10,321 nucleotides of DNA from JBQTIP01 sp052388025 (lineage in GTDB: Bacteria; Actinomycetota; UBA4738; HRBIN12). The position numbers and the translations under genes are program-made. Every line of letters starts with the position of its first letter. The stretch's first letter is position 1. The notes under the pieces were generated by a model. The model ran no database searches. It saw nothing but the letters and a program-made list of their open reading frames with translations, and was not told the DNA's origin. The stretch spans positions 1 to 10,321 of the forward strand of contig JBQTIP010000160.1 in the NCBI GenBank assembly GCA_052388025.1, written 5' to 3'. Below are positions 1 through 6,124 of the stretch, one piece after another.

Positions 1-1325
1 ACGTCGATCAGGCTGAGGCCGTCGACCCGGCCGGTCGGCTGGCCGGGCAGCCCCGACATCATGAAGATGCCGGTCCGATCGTGGTTCGCCCCATCGGGGC
101 CCGTGTCGTTCTCGTAGGTGAACAGGCTCGGGTTCCCGACGGAGCCCATGGACCGCCACTCGAGATCGCCGAAGTACACGATGAGGTCGGGCGCGACCCC
201 GCGCACCTCGGTGTAGACGTCCTGGGGCTTGAAGACCTTCGTCCCGAGCGGCTCACCGTCCGGACCGGGCGCCGCCTCCAGCTTCGCCACCAGCTCCTCG
301 CGGATCCGCTCGTAGTCGCCGGGTTCGATCACGCCCTGGGGTTCGCGGCCCTTCACGTTCAGGAAGCAGCGTCCGTAGTAGCCGCCGTCTCCCCAGGCGA
401 GGGTCCGGGACCAGTCGATGGGAGCCTTGGCGATCGGAATCGGTGCGGAGATCGGCTCGGTGAGCGTCAGGTAGCCCTCGGCGATCAGCCAATCGTTGAA
501 GTTCACGCCGCCCATCATCGGCCGCGCGCCGTGGTCGGACATCAGGATCGTGACGGCGTCGTCCGGCAGCAGCTCCAAGAGCGAGCCGACCTCGGTGTCC
601 AGGTAGCGGTAGTAGTCCTGGAAGGCCGTTTCGAACCGGTTCCCGGGCTCGTACAGCGGGTGGCGCGGGTCGAAGTACTGCCAGAAGACGTGATGAAGCC
701 GGTCCGGCCCCATCTCCACCATCATGAAGTAGTCCCACGGCTTGTTCACGACCAGGCGCCGGGCGACCTGGAATCGGCGCTTGGTCATCTCGAACACCTG
801 CTCCAGGACGAATTCCATGCCCTTCTCGCGGAAGTTCGGGATGTCGAAGATGTACTGCCCGGAGCCTCCGAGCTCATCATCCACCTCCGCCTGCAGCTCC
901 AGCGGGTAGGCGAAGCTCTTCGCCGAGGGCGGCGTGAGAAAGCAGGAGATGGACCAGCCCTCGACCGGCTTCGGTGGGAAGCTCGGCGGCACGCCGATCA
1001 GGAGCGATTTCATGCCCCGAGTGCCGAGCACATCCCAAACTGCCGGCTGCTTCACGGCATCGGAAGTCGCGATGGAGAGGCCGTCGTACGTGTTGTCCTT
1101 GCGGTTCCGGAACCCGTAGATGCCGAGCTGCCCCGGCGTGGTGCCGGTCATCGAGCACGCCCATGCCGGGACCGTGATCGGCGGCGTGATGCTCGCGAGG
1201 TCCCCGTACATGCCGCCCTCCGCGAGCTTGCGGATGTTGGGGATCTCGTCCGCGAGGTCGCCGAATATCAGCTGCGGCGTGCCGCAGTCAAGCCCGATCA
1301 CCGCCACCCGGGGGCCTTGCGTCAT
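1..1325 (-). CDS. Alkaline phosphatase superfamily phosphodiesterase (type I phosphodiesterase/nucleotide pyrophosphatase family), 3' end outside window
   Basis: The gene is open for 441 codons from an ATG at 1325 and leaves the window on the left without a stop. GAGG lies 8 nt before the ATG, which supports this start. Visible family residues are the metal ligand D13 in VIGLDCGTP, the probable nucleophile T51 in PPITVPAW, D208 and H212 in GPDRLHHVFW, D264-H265 in the SDHG motif, and H415 in ANHDRTGIF. Together these give a complete two-metal alkaline-phosphatase-fold active site, so the enzyme should be active. Family members cleave phosphodiester or pyrophosphate bonds; the substrate cannot be read from the sequence. 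No signal peptide is visible, so it is probably cytoplasmic. It is divergent from a membrane protein and a PIG-L deacetylase, which fits a role in glycan or glycolipid turnover, but that is inference. Family assignment is confident. Confidence 0.9.
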   Translation of the reverse strand, partial: MTQGPRVAVIGLDCGTPQLIFGDLADEIPNIRKLAEGGMYGDLASITPPITVPAWACSMTGTTPGQLGIYGFRNRKDNTYDGLSIATSDAVKQPAVWDVLGTRGMKSLLIGVPPSFPPKPVEGWSISCFLTPPSAKSFAYPLELQAEVDDELGGSGQYIFDIPNFREKGMEFVLEQVFEMTKRRFQVARRLVVNKPWDYFMMVEMGPDRLHHVFWQYFDPRHPLYEPGNRFETAFQDYYRYLDTEVGSLLELLPDDAVTILMSDHGARPMMGGVNFNDWLIAEGYLTLTEPISAPIPIAKAPIDWSRTLAWGDGGYYGRCFLNVKGREPQGVIEPGDYERIREELVAKLEAAPGPDGEPLGTKVFKPQDVYTEVRGVAPDLIVYFGDLEWRSMGSVGNPSLFTYENDTGPDGANHDRTGIFMMSGLPGQPTGRVDGLSLID

Positions 1326-1399
1326 CAGATCATCCTCAGGAGGTTTCTGGTTCCCTCACGAAAGGGAGCCCGGCGCAGGGCCGCGCTCCGAATAGGCGC

Positions 1400-1412
1400 C
1401 GGTATTGTACCG
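1400..1412. promoter_or_regulatory. Inverted repeat CGGTA-TTG-TACCG in a divergent promoter region
   Basis: The 129-bp region between the divergent phosphodiesterase (start 1325) and membrane protein gene (start 1455) holds this perfect 5-3-5 inverted repeat. Its centre contains -10-like hexamers on both strands: TATTGT at 1403-1408 on plus and TACAAT at 1409-1404 on minus. A poor -35 candidate, TTGGTC, lies 19 bp upstream of the minus hexamer (1434-1429). The repeat could be an operator or simply an AT-rich core where the two promoters overlap. Nothing else in the 129 bp stands out except the two Shine-Dalgarno sequences. Confidence in function is low. Confidence 0.3.
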
Positions 1413-1454
1413 AGCGGTCCCCGAGGCCGACCAAGCTGGGAGAATGAGCGCCCG

Positions 1455-1859
1455 ATGAAGCTCCTGCGCAGGGTCCTGTATTGGCAGGCCGCGGTCTGGG
1501 CGGTGTCGGGCATCGCCCTTGCCGCGTTGCCGAAGCTGCTCCTGCTGACGGTCTTCGATCAGGCCCACTACCCGGAATACGCCTGGATCCGGATCGCCGG
1601 GATCCAGGCCATCGCGCTCGCCGCCTTCGCCGTGCTCGTCGCCCAGCGGCTCGAGGACCTGTGGTGGTTCTCATGGGTCTTCGTGATCGCGAACGCCGCG
1701 GTCGTGACGATCGACGTGCTGAACGCGGTCTTCGGCCTCCCCTCGCGGATCTCCTCGCTGCTCTGGTGGCTTTCGGCCGCGCTCGCCGCGACCTTCACGG
1801 CCGGGCTGCTCTGGGGCATGGCCAAGGCCGGGCAGGAACGGCCGTTCCCCGACTCCTAG
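1455..1859 (+). CDS. Small four-helix integral membrane protein of unknown function
   Basis: The gene encodes 134 residues from ATG 1455; GGGAG lies 12 nt upstream. The frame is open much further upstream, but that part is antisense to the phosphodiesterase gene and is not plausible protein. Four hydrophobic segments are visible at about residues 8-32, 44-63, 69-92 and 101-124. They are joined by short loops, with a basic N-terminus (MKLLRR) and a hydrophilic C-terminal tail. The layout resembles small DoxX-like or DUF-type four-helix membrane proteins, but I recognise no diagnostic motif and assign no function. Its stop is 2 bp before the start of the deacetylase gene, so the two are almost certainly co-transcribed and translationally coupled. 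It is divergent from the phosphodiesterase. Confidence 0.8.
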   Translation: MKLLRRVLYWQAAVWAVSGIALAALPKLLLLTVFDQAHYPEYAWIRIAGIQAIALAAFAVLVAQRLEDLWWFSWVFVIANAAVVTIDVLNAVFGLPSRISSLLWWLSAALAATFTAGLLWGMAKAGQERPFPDS

Positions 1860-1861
1860 AG

Positions 1862-2581
1862 ATGGAAGCCGAGCTCGCCCGTCGCTGGGCGGTCCTGTCG
1901 ACCCACCTGGACGACGGTGTGCTCTCCCTTGGGGCCGCGATCGCGCACGCCACGGGACGCGGGATCGACGTTTCGCTGGTGACCGTGCTGGCCGGCGACC
2001 CGGAATCCTCGCAGCCGGCCAGACGGTGGGACCAGCGAGCCGGCTTCCGGACGGCGGGCGAGGCAGCCCACGCCCGTCGGGAGGAGGACCGGCGCGCGTG
2101 CCTGATCCTGGGGGCGACCCCGATCCACCTCCCCTTCAGCGACAGCCAGTACGGGCGGGAGGCTACTGATCAGGAGGTGTGGCAGGCGGTGGCATCGGCC
2201 GTTGGGGACGCCGACACGATCCTCCTGCCGGGATTCCCGTTGATCCACCCGGACCACGCGTGGGTGGCAAAGCTGATGCTCACCCAGAGACCGCTCGCGG
2301 CTCGGCTGGGCCTGTACGTGGAGCAGCCCTACGCATCCCGGCGCGGCGTGGGGCCACCCGAGGTGCCGGCAGCCATCCGACCGCTGGTGGAAGATTCCCC
2401 CTCCTGGGCGCCGATCGCGGTGGGGCCCGAGCATCTCGAGGTGAAACGACGGGCCGTCAGCGCCTACGGTTCCCAGCTGCGCCCGCTCAGGAGGCGACAG
2501 CCGATGCTTCTGGTCCGCGTGTCCCGCTACGAGCGACATAGGGGCGGGGAGGCCGTGGCCTGGTTGTCCCCCCGAAACTGA
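1862..2581 (+). CDS. LmbE/PIG-L family deacetylase
   Basis: A 239-residue protein with the hallmarks of the PIG-L/LmbE N-acetylglucosaminyl deacetylase family. The N-terminal zinc-binding motif is STHLDDGVLSLG (H15, D17, D18), the 'HLDD' variant rather than the classical HPDD. RREEDRRACLILGA at about residues 72-85 matches the conserved helix after the first Rossmann-like unit. HPDH at 129-132 supplies the third zinc ligand, and AYGSQL near residue 201 is the usual C-terminal signature. Family members are Zn-dependent amidases that deacetylate GlcNAc-type sugars, glycolipids or antibiotics in the cytoplasm. The HLDD variant is often found in polysaccharide and glycosyltransferase loci. The substrate here is unknown. 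The start at ATG 1862, 2 bp after the previous stop, implies coupling to the membrane protein gene. Confidence 0.9.
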   Translation: MEAELARRWAVLSTHLDDGVLSLGAAIAHATGRGIDVSLVTVLAGDPESSQPARRWDQRAGFRTAGEAAHARREEDRRACLILGATPIHLPFSDSQYGREATDQEVWQAVASAVGDADTILLPGFPLIHPDHAWVAKLMLTQRPLAARLGLYVEQPYASRRGVGPPEVPAAIRPLVEDSPSWAPIAVGPEHLEVKRRAVSAYGSQLRPLRRRQPMLLVRVSRYERHRGGEAVAWLSPRN

Positions 2582-2583
2582 AA

Positions 2584-2604
2584 GGGGCCGGCGGGGCCGG
2601 CCCC
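2584..2604. terminator. Bidirectional terminator hairpin between convergent genes
   Basis: A perfect 9-bp stem, GGGGCCGGC/GCCGGCCCC with a GGG loop, starts 3 bp after the deacetylase stop and lies 24 bp beyond the groEL stop on the other strand. On the minus strand it is followed by TTTCAGTTT. On the plus strand it is followed only by CTCGTT, so termination is probably better for groEL. A second small stem, TCCCGC-TC-GCGGGA (2614-2627), sits directly next to the groEL stop codon. Confidence 0.75.
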
Positions 2605-2627
2605 CTCGTTCAGTCCCGCTCGCGGGA

Positions 2628-4241
2628 TTAGTGCATGTGGCCGTGCCCGCCGGGCGCAGGCTCCTCCTCCTCCGGCTTCTCGACCACCGCGCTCTCGGTC
2701 GTGAGCATGAGGGCGGCGATCGAGGCCGCGTTCTGGAGGGCGGAGCGCGTGACCTTGGCCGGGTCGATGATCCCGGCCTTCAGCATGTCGACCCACTCGC
2801 CCTTCGCGGCGTCGAAGCCGCGGGTATCGCCCTCCGACCGGATCCGCTCCACGACGACCGCGCCCTCGTGACCGGCGTTGCTCGCGATGAGCTTCGCGGG
2901 CTCGGAGAGCGATGCCCGGACGATCGCCGCCCCGGTCGCCTCGTCGTCGACGAGGTCGCGCTTGTCCAGCGCCGCCTCTGCGCGGATCAGCGCCACGCCG
3001 CCGCCGGCGACGATGCCCTCCTCGACGGCCGCGCGGGTCGCCGACAGGGCGTCTTCGATGCGGTGCTTCTTCTCCTTCAGCTCCACCTCGGTCGCCGCGC
3101 CCACCTTGACCACCGCGACCCCGCCGGAGAGCTTCGCCAGGCGCTCCTGGAGCTTCTCCCGATCCCAGTCGGAGTCGGTTTTCTCGATCTCGGCCTTGAT
3201 CTGGTTGATCCGGCCCTTGACCTCGTCGGCCTCACCCGCTCCCTCCACCAGGGTGGTGTCGTCCTTGGTCACGACGACCTTCCGCGCCTTGCCCAGCAGG
3301 TCCAGCGTGACGTTCTCGAGCTTGAGCCCGACCTCCTCTGAGATCACCTGGGCGCCCGTAAGGACGGCCATGTCCTGCAGCATCGCCTTGCGCCGGTCCC
3401 CGAAGCCGGGGGCCTTCACCGCGACCGCGTTGAACGTCCCACGGATCTTGTTCACCACCAGGGTCGCGAGCGCCTCGCCCTCGATGTCCTCGGCCACGAT
3501 CAGGAGCGGCCGCCCGGCTTGGAGCACCTTCTCGAGCACCGGCAGAAGCTCCTGGACGCTCCCCACCTTCTTGTTGATGAGGGCGATGAACGGTTCGTCC
3601 AGAACCGACTCCATGCGCTCCTGGTCGGTCACGAAGTAGGGGGAGATGTATCCCTTGTCGAACTGCATGCCCTCCACGAAATCGAGCTCCATGCCGAACG
3701 TGTTGGACTCCTCGACCGTGACCACGCCGTCCTTGCCGACCTTGTCGAGGGCCTCGGCCAGGACGTCTCCGATCGCGGGATCGGCGGCGGAGATGGCGGC
3801 TACCTGAGCGATCTCTTCCTTGGACTCCACTTCCTTCGCCTGGTTCTTGATGGCCTCGACGGCGGCCGCAACACCCTTCTCGATGCCGCGCTTCAGGCCC
3901 ATCGGATTCGCGCCGGCCGCGACGTTCTTCATCCCCCGGTGAACCATGGCCCGGGCCAGCACGGTCGCCGTCGTCGTCCCGTCGCCTGCCACGTCGTTGG
4001 TCTTGGTGGCGACCTCCTTGGCGAGCTGGGCCCCCATGTTCTCCCACGGGTCCTCCAGCTCCACCTCCTTGGCGATCGTGACGCCGTCGTTCGTGATCGT
4101 GGGCGCGCCCCACTTCTTGTCGAGCACGACGTTGTGGCCCTTCGGGCCGAGCGTGATGGCGACGGCGTCGGCGAGCTTGTCGACGCCGGTTTGCAGCGAG
4201 CGCCGGGCATCAGCGCTGAACTTCAGGAGCTTGGCTGGCAT
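2628..4241 (-). CDS. groEL: 60-kDa chaperonin GroEL
   Basis: A 537-residue GroEL of full family length. It is the ring-forming, ATP-driven cytoplasmic folding chaperone that works with GroES. Visible signatures are LGPKGHNVVLDKKWGAPTITNDG (about 31-53), the ATP-binding loop VAGDGTTTATVLA (84-96), the apical segment YISPYFVTD (198-206) and GAATEVELKEKKHRIEDAL (381-399). The catalytic Asp is D397, equivalent to E. coli D398. The equatorial C-terminal part continues to TTESAVVEKPEEEE. The tail GGHGHMH is a short His-rich end of the kind seen in actinobacterial chaperonins, not the GGM repeat of E. coli. AAGGAGG lies 4-5 nt before ATG 4241. It is the second gene of the groES-groEL operon, separated by 81 bp that contain a strong hairpin. 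Transcription is expected from the CIRCE-controlled promoter upstream of groES. Confidence 0.98.
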   Translation of the reverse strand: MPAKLLKFSADARRSLQTGVDKLADAVAITLGPKGHNVVLDKKWGAPTITNDGVTIAKEVELEDPWENMGAQLAKEVATKTNDVAGDGTTTATVLARAMVHRGMKNVAAGANPMGLKRGIEKGVAAAVEAIKNQAKEVESKEEIAQVAAISAADPAIGDVLAEALDKVGKDGVVTVEESNTFGMELDFVEGMQFDKGYISPYFVTDQERMESVLDEPFIALINKKVGSVQELLPVLEKVLQAGRPLLIVAEDIEGEALATLVVNKIRGTFNAVAVKAPGFGDRRKAMLQDMAVLTGAQVISEEVGLKLENVTLDLLGKARKVVVTKDDTTLVEGAGEADEVKGRINQIKAEIEKTDSDWDREKLQERLAKLSGGVAVVKVGAATEVELKEKKHRIEDALSATRAAVEEGIVAGGGVALIRAEAALDKRDLVDDEATGAAIVRASLSEPAKLIASNAGHEGAVVVERIRSEGDTRGFDAAKGEWVDMLKAGIIDPAKVTRSALQNAASIAALMLTTESAVVEKPEEEEPAPGGHGHMH

Positions 4242-4275
4242 TTGCCCTCCTTGGGGTGAGCGGTCCGGATACGAC

Positions 4276-4307
4276 GGGGGCTCGGCGCGACCTGCGCGCG
4301 AGCCCCC
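4276..4307 (-). other. Strong RNA hairpin in the groES-groEL spacer
   Basis: GGGGGCTCG (4276-4284) pairs perfectly with CGAGCCCCC (4299-4307). CGCG pairs inside the loop can extend the stem to about 13 bp with one bulge. On the transcribed (minus) strand no T-run follows, so this is not a standard intrinsic terminator. It may be a processing, stabilising or partial attenuation element that sets the groES to groEL ratio. The structure is clear; its function is inferred. Confidence 0.6.
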
Positions 4308-4322
4308 GGCCGAAAACCTCGG

Positions 4323-4622
4323 TTACTTCTTGACGACGGCCAGCACGTCGCGGGCCGAGAGGATCAGGTACTCGTCGCTCTCCACCTTGACCTCGGTGCC
4401 GCCGTACTTGGAGTAGATGACGGTGTCGCCCACGGCCACGTCGAGCGGCACACGGGCTCCGTCTTCGAACCGGCCCGGCCCCACGGCCACGACCTTGCCC
4501 TCCTGGGGCTTCTCCTTGGCGGTGTCGGGGATCACGATGCCCGACACGGTCATCTCCTCGCCCTCGCTCGGCAACACGACGATGCGATCCTCGAGGGGCT
4601 GCAGGCTGAACTTCTTGGCCAT
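4323..4622 (-). CDS. groES: 10-kDa co-chaperonin GroES
   Basis: A 99-residue GroES that caps the GroEL ring. The N-terminus KFSLQPLEDRIVVLP, the mobile loop at about residues 18-33 with the GroEL-contact residues in SGIVIPD, the GKVVAVGPG turn, and the C-terminal sequence VIYSKYGGTEVKVESDEYLIL are all typical, and the length is normal. The start at ATG 4622 is preceded by AAGGAGG (4628-4634) with 5 nt spacing. The frame stays open upstream, but that part overlaps the CIRCE element and promoter and is not coding. It is first in the operon, with groEL 81 bp downstream. Confidence 0.98.
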   Translation of the reverse strand: MAKKFSLQPLEDRIVVLPSEGEEMTVSGIVIPDTAKEKPQEGKVVAVGPGRFEDGARVPLDVAVGDTVIYSKYGGTEVKVESDEYLILSARDVLAVVKK

Positions 4623-4639
4623 CTCGTCCTCCTTGCGAC

Positions 4640-4666
4640 TTAGCACTCGACTGACTTGAGTGCTAA
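4640..4666. promoter_or_regulatory. CIRCE operator (HrcA binding site), perfect consensus
   Basis: TTAGCACTC (4640-4648), a 9-nt spacer, then GAGTGCTAA (4658-4666) match the CIRCE consensus with no mismatch in either arm. It begins 1 bp downstream of the groES -10 hexamer, covers the expected transcription start, and ends 5 bp before the groES Shine-Dalgarno. HrcA bound here would block initiation of groES-groEL under normal conditions and release on heat or folding stress. hrcA itself is not in the window. Confidence 0.97.
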
Positions 4667-4667
4667 C

Positions 4668-4696
4668 AGCATACCGACCGGAGTGCCAGCGGTCAA
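4668..4696 (-). promoter_or_regulatory. Housekeeping-sigma promoter of groES-groEL
   Basis: Read on the minus strand, TTGACC (4696-4691) and TATGCT (4673-4668) are separated by exactly 17 bp and lie directly upstream of CIRCE. Both hexamers are close to the consensus. The expected start of transcription falls near 4660-4662, inside the operator. Within the spacer, GAGTGC at 4681-4686 (plus strand) repeats a CIRCE half-site. Confidence 0.85.
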
Positions 4697-4741
4697 CGCG
4701 AGCCCGAAGGCCGCCTGCCCTCGGGCGCGCCGGAAACGAAC

Positions 4742-4772
4742 AGAGCGGGCGGGGATCACCCTCGCCCGCTCT
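4742..4772 (-). terminator. Intrinsic terminator of the six-gene minus-strand unit
   Basis: AGAGCGGGCG (4742-4751) pairs perfectly over 10 bp with CGCCCGCTCT (4763-4772). GGG/CCC extends the stem internally past a single bulged T, leaving an ATCA loop. On the minus strand the stem is followed by the T-rich tract GTTCGTTTCC. It lies 19 bp after the stop of the HprK-like gene and separates it from the groES promoter, so groESL is transcribed independently. Confidence 0.8.
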
Positions 4773-4791
4773 CTCAGTTGCCCCTCGTCGG

Positions 4792-5679
4792 CTACCTCGC
4801 GCCGGCCACCTCCTGCACCGCCGCGACGGCCGAATCCACGTCGCCCATGAGGAGGCGATAGCAGCGAGCCTGCCCCACGGCCTCACCGAGCACCTCCAAC
4901 CCGCGGCCGCCGAAGCGGCCGAGGTTGAAGGAGTTCCGGACGAGGATCACGAGCGCCTCCGATCGCGAGATCGGCTCCAGCCGGGTAACCTCTCCCTTGC
5001 GGTAGGCGGGCGCGATCACGAACCCAAGTCGGCAAGGGCCCCCGGTCGCCCGCGGCCTGAGGTCACCGGGTCGAACGTAGGACCGCATCCGCGAGAGATC
5101 CCGGAACTCCGGGGCGAGCTTCGACTGCAGATCGGGGAAGGCGCGGACGGACGGCGCCTCCATCCATAGCACCTTGGGGAAGGGGTGAAGCCTCGTCGTG
5201 GAGAGGTCGAAGAGCGCGGCTTCGTCTGAGAGGTACCGGAACCCGGCCCGGACGAGGCCGGCCACCAAGGTGGTCTTGCCAGAGTCCATCGGAGCCGGGA
5301 ACACGAACCCTCGGCCGCGCCACGACGCTGCCGAGGCGTGCACGGCCAGGTACCGTGTGGTCCGCTCGATCGCATCCTGATGCACGGCCGCGAAAACCAG
5401 GTCGAGCAGGTCGGGGTAGGTCGGCGCCGACTGGATGCGACGTCCGTCTCGATACAGCACGAACGGAGCCTTCCCGCCTCGGTACGCCACGAAGTAGGTT
5501 GGGCCTCCATCGGCGTCCCCCGTACGGAACGGCGCCATGTAGCGGTTCACCAGCGTCCCGACCCTCGACACGTCCGAGCGGAGACGGACGGTGTGGTCGA
5601 GGACCCTGTAACACCCGTCGAACACTCGACGGGACGGCAAGGTGCCGCCCCCCCGCCTTCTGCTCGAGATGTCGGCCAT
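4792..5679 (-). CDS. HPr-kinase-like P-loop protein (HprK-related serine kinase family)
   Basis: A 295-residue protein whose C-terminal two thirds resemble the catalytic domain of HPr kinase/phosphorylase. The stretch TTRYLAVHAS (H114) parallels the catalytic-His region upstream of the HprK P-loop. FPAPMDSGKTT (127-137, K135) is a Walker A, and GFRYLSDEAALFD (147-159) corresponds to the conserved acidic segment that follows it in HprK. The N-terminal about 100 residues are not the HprK sensor domain I know and may recognise a substrate. No HPr, PTS or ccpA gene is nearby. Related stand-alone HprK-like kinases modify peptide products in some lasso-peptide clusters, so the adjacent Tat-exported Cys-rich protein is a candidate partner (inference). 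Start ATG 5679 has AGGAG 5 nt upstream. It is the last gene of its unit and ends at an intrinsic terminator. The family call is fairly sure; kinase activity and substrate are unknown. Confidence 0.78.
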   Translation of the reverse strand: MADISSRRRGGGTLPSRRVFDGCYRVLDHTVRLRSDVSRVGTLVNRYMAPFRTGDADGGPTYFVAYRGGKAPFVLYRDGRRIQSAPTYPDLLDLVFAAVHQDAIERTTRYLAVHASAASWRGRGFVFPAPMDSGKTTLVAGLVRAGFRYLSDEAALFDLSTTRLHPFPKVLWMEAPSVRAFPDLQSKLAPEFRDLSRMRSYVRPGDLRPRATGGPCRLGFVIAPAYRKGEVTRLEPISRSEALVILVRNSFNLGRFGGRGLEVLGEAVGQARCYRLLMGDVDSAVAAVQEVAGAR

Positions 5680-5720
5680 GAAGTCTCCTGGCCGCGGATG
5701 CGCGGCACCAGCCTGGAGCC

Positions 5721-5739
5721 CGGCAGCGGCGAGCTGCCG
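5721..5739 (-). other. Hairpin upstream of the HprK-like gene
   Basis: CGGCAGC and GCTGCCG form a perfect 7-bp stem with a 5-nt loop (GGCGA). It lies 31 bp before the HprK-like gene's Shine-Dalgarno, within the 118-bp spacer after the Cys-rich protein gene. No T-run follows, so it is more likely a processing or stability element than a terminator. Confidence 0.4.
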
Positions 5740-5757
5740 ATGGAGTGAACGCGGGAA

Positions 5758-5775
5758 GGGCGGTCCTGCCCGCCC
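5758..5775 (-). terminator. Weak terminator-like hairpin after the Cys-rich protein gene
   Basis: GGGCGG and CCGCCC form a 6-bp stem with a 6-nt loop, 22 bp after the stop codon of the Tat-exported protein gene. On the minus strand it is followed only by TTCCCGCG, so it may act as a partial terminator or attenuator. Together with the stem at 5721-5739 it could give more transcript of the small protein than of the kinase. Confidence 0.4.
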
Positions 5776-5797
5776 CTCTAACTACCTGGAGTGGTCC

Positions 5798-6124
5798 CTA
5801 CTCGATCGGGACGCAGGCGTTGTGGCCATCGACCGTACCACAGGTCGCGTTTAACACGTACCTGAAGATGCGTGAGGCACCCCCGCAGATACCCGCGCAG
5901 TCGTCTTCGGTCACGTTCGTCACGCAGCGCGCGTTCCGTCCCTTGCACTTGCAGCATGAAACGACCGTCGGGCTCGTCTGCTGAGCGAAGGCTGGAGGGG
6001 TGATGCTCTGGATGACGGGGGCGACCCACAGGAGGGTACCGCCCACAACGGCACCGCGCCGCAGCAAGTCTCGGCGGGTCACACCGAGCTGGTCGCGAAG
6101 GTTGGTGTCCTCGTTCTCGGCCAT
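5798..6124 (-). CDS. Small Tat-exported Cys-rich protein, function unknown
   Basis: A 108-residue protein from ATG 6124. An in-frame GTG at 6130 would add two residues. AGAGG at 6136-6140 is 11 nt from the ATG and 5 nt from the GTG, so the start is uncertain. Residues 16-22 (TRRDLLR) are a twin-arginine motif. They are followed by a hydrophobic stretch (GAVVGGTLLWVAPVIQ) and a probable signal-peptidase site after AFA at residue 47. The predicted mature part of about 61 residues has eight cysteines in the pattern CC-x-C-x6-C-x8-C-x3-C-x14-C-x8-C and ends in NACVPIE. Even cysteine number and Tat export suggest a protein folded, and perhaps metal-loaded, before secretion, or one with up to four disulfides. 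I recognise no named family. It lies 60 bp after the aminotransferase and before the HprK-like gene, so it is probably co-transcribed with both and may be the kinase's substrate (inference). Confidence 0.82.
   Translation of the reverse strand: MAENEDTNLRDQLGVTRRDLLRRGAVVGGTLLWVAPVIQSITPPAFAQQTSPTVVSCCKCKGRNARCVTNVTEDDCAGICGGASRIFRYVLNATCGTVDGHNACVPIE

Noticed and set aside
81..1454. Long plus-strand open frame running antisense to the phosphodiesterase and continuing in frame into the membrane protein gene
   Set aside because: The minus-strand frame encodes a complete metal-binding phosphatase active site. The plus-strand translation is low-complexity R/A/G/H-rich text typical of an antisense frame in GC-rich DNA. 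Only the part from ATG 1455 is taken as real.
3519..4259. 246-residue plus-strand open frame opposite groEL
   Set aside because: It is antisense to the highly conserved GroEL sequence and is explained by GroEL codon use.
4702..4726. GCCCGA/TCGGGC hairpin upstream of the groES -35 hexamer
   Set aside because: Six base pairs with a 13-nt loop are expected by chance at this GC content, and the nearby 4742-4772 hairpin is a much better terminator.
4792..6124. Lasso-peptide cluster reading of the HprK-like gene and small protein
   Set aside because: No asparagine-synthetase-like cyclase, PqqD-like protein or transglutaminase-type protease is visible. The small protein has a Tat signal and many cysteines, unlike a lasso precursor.
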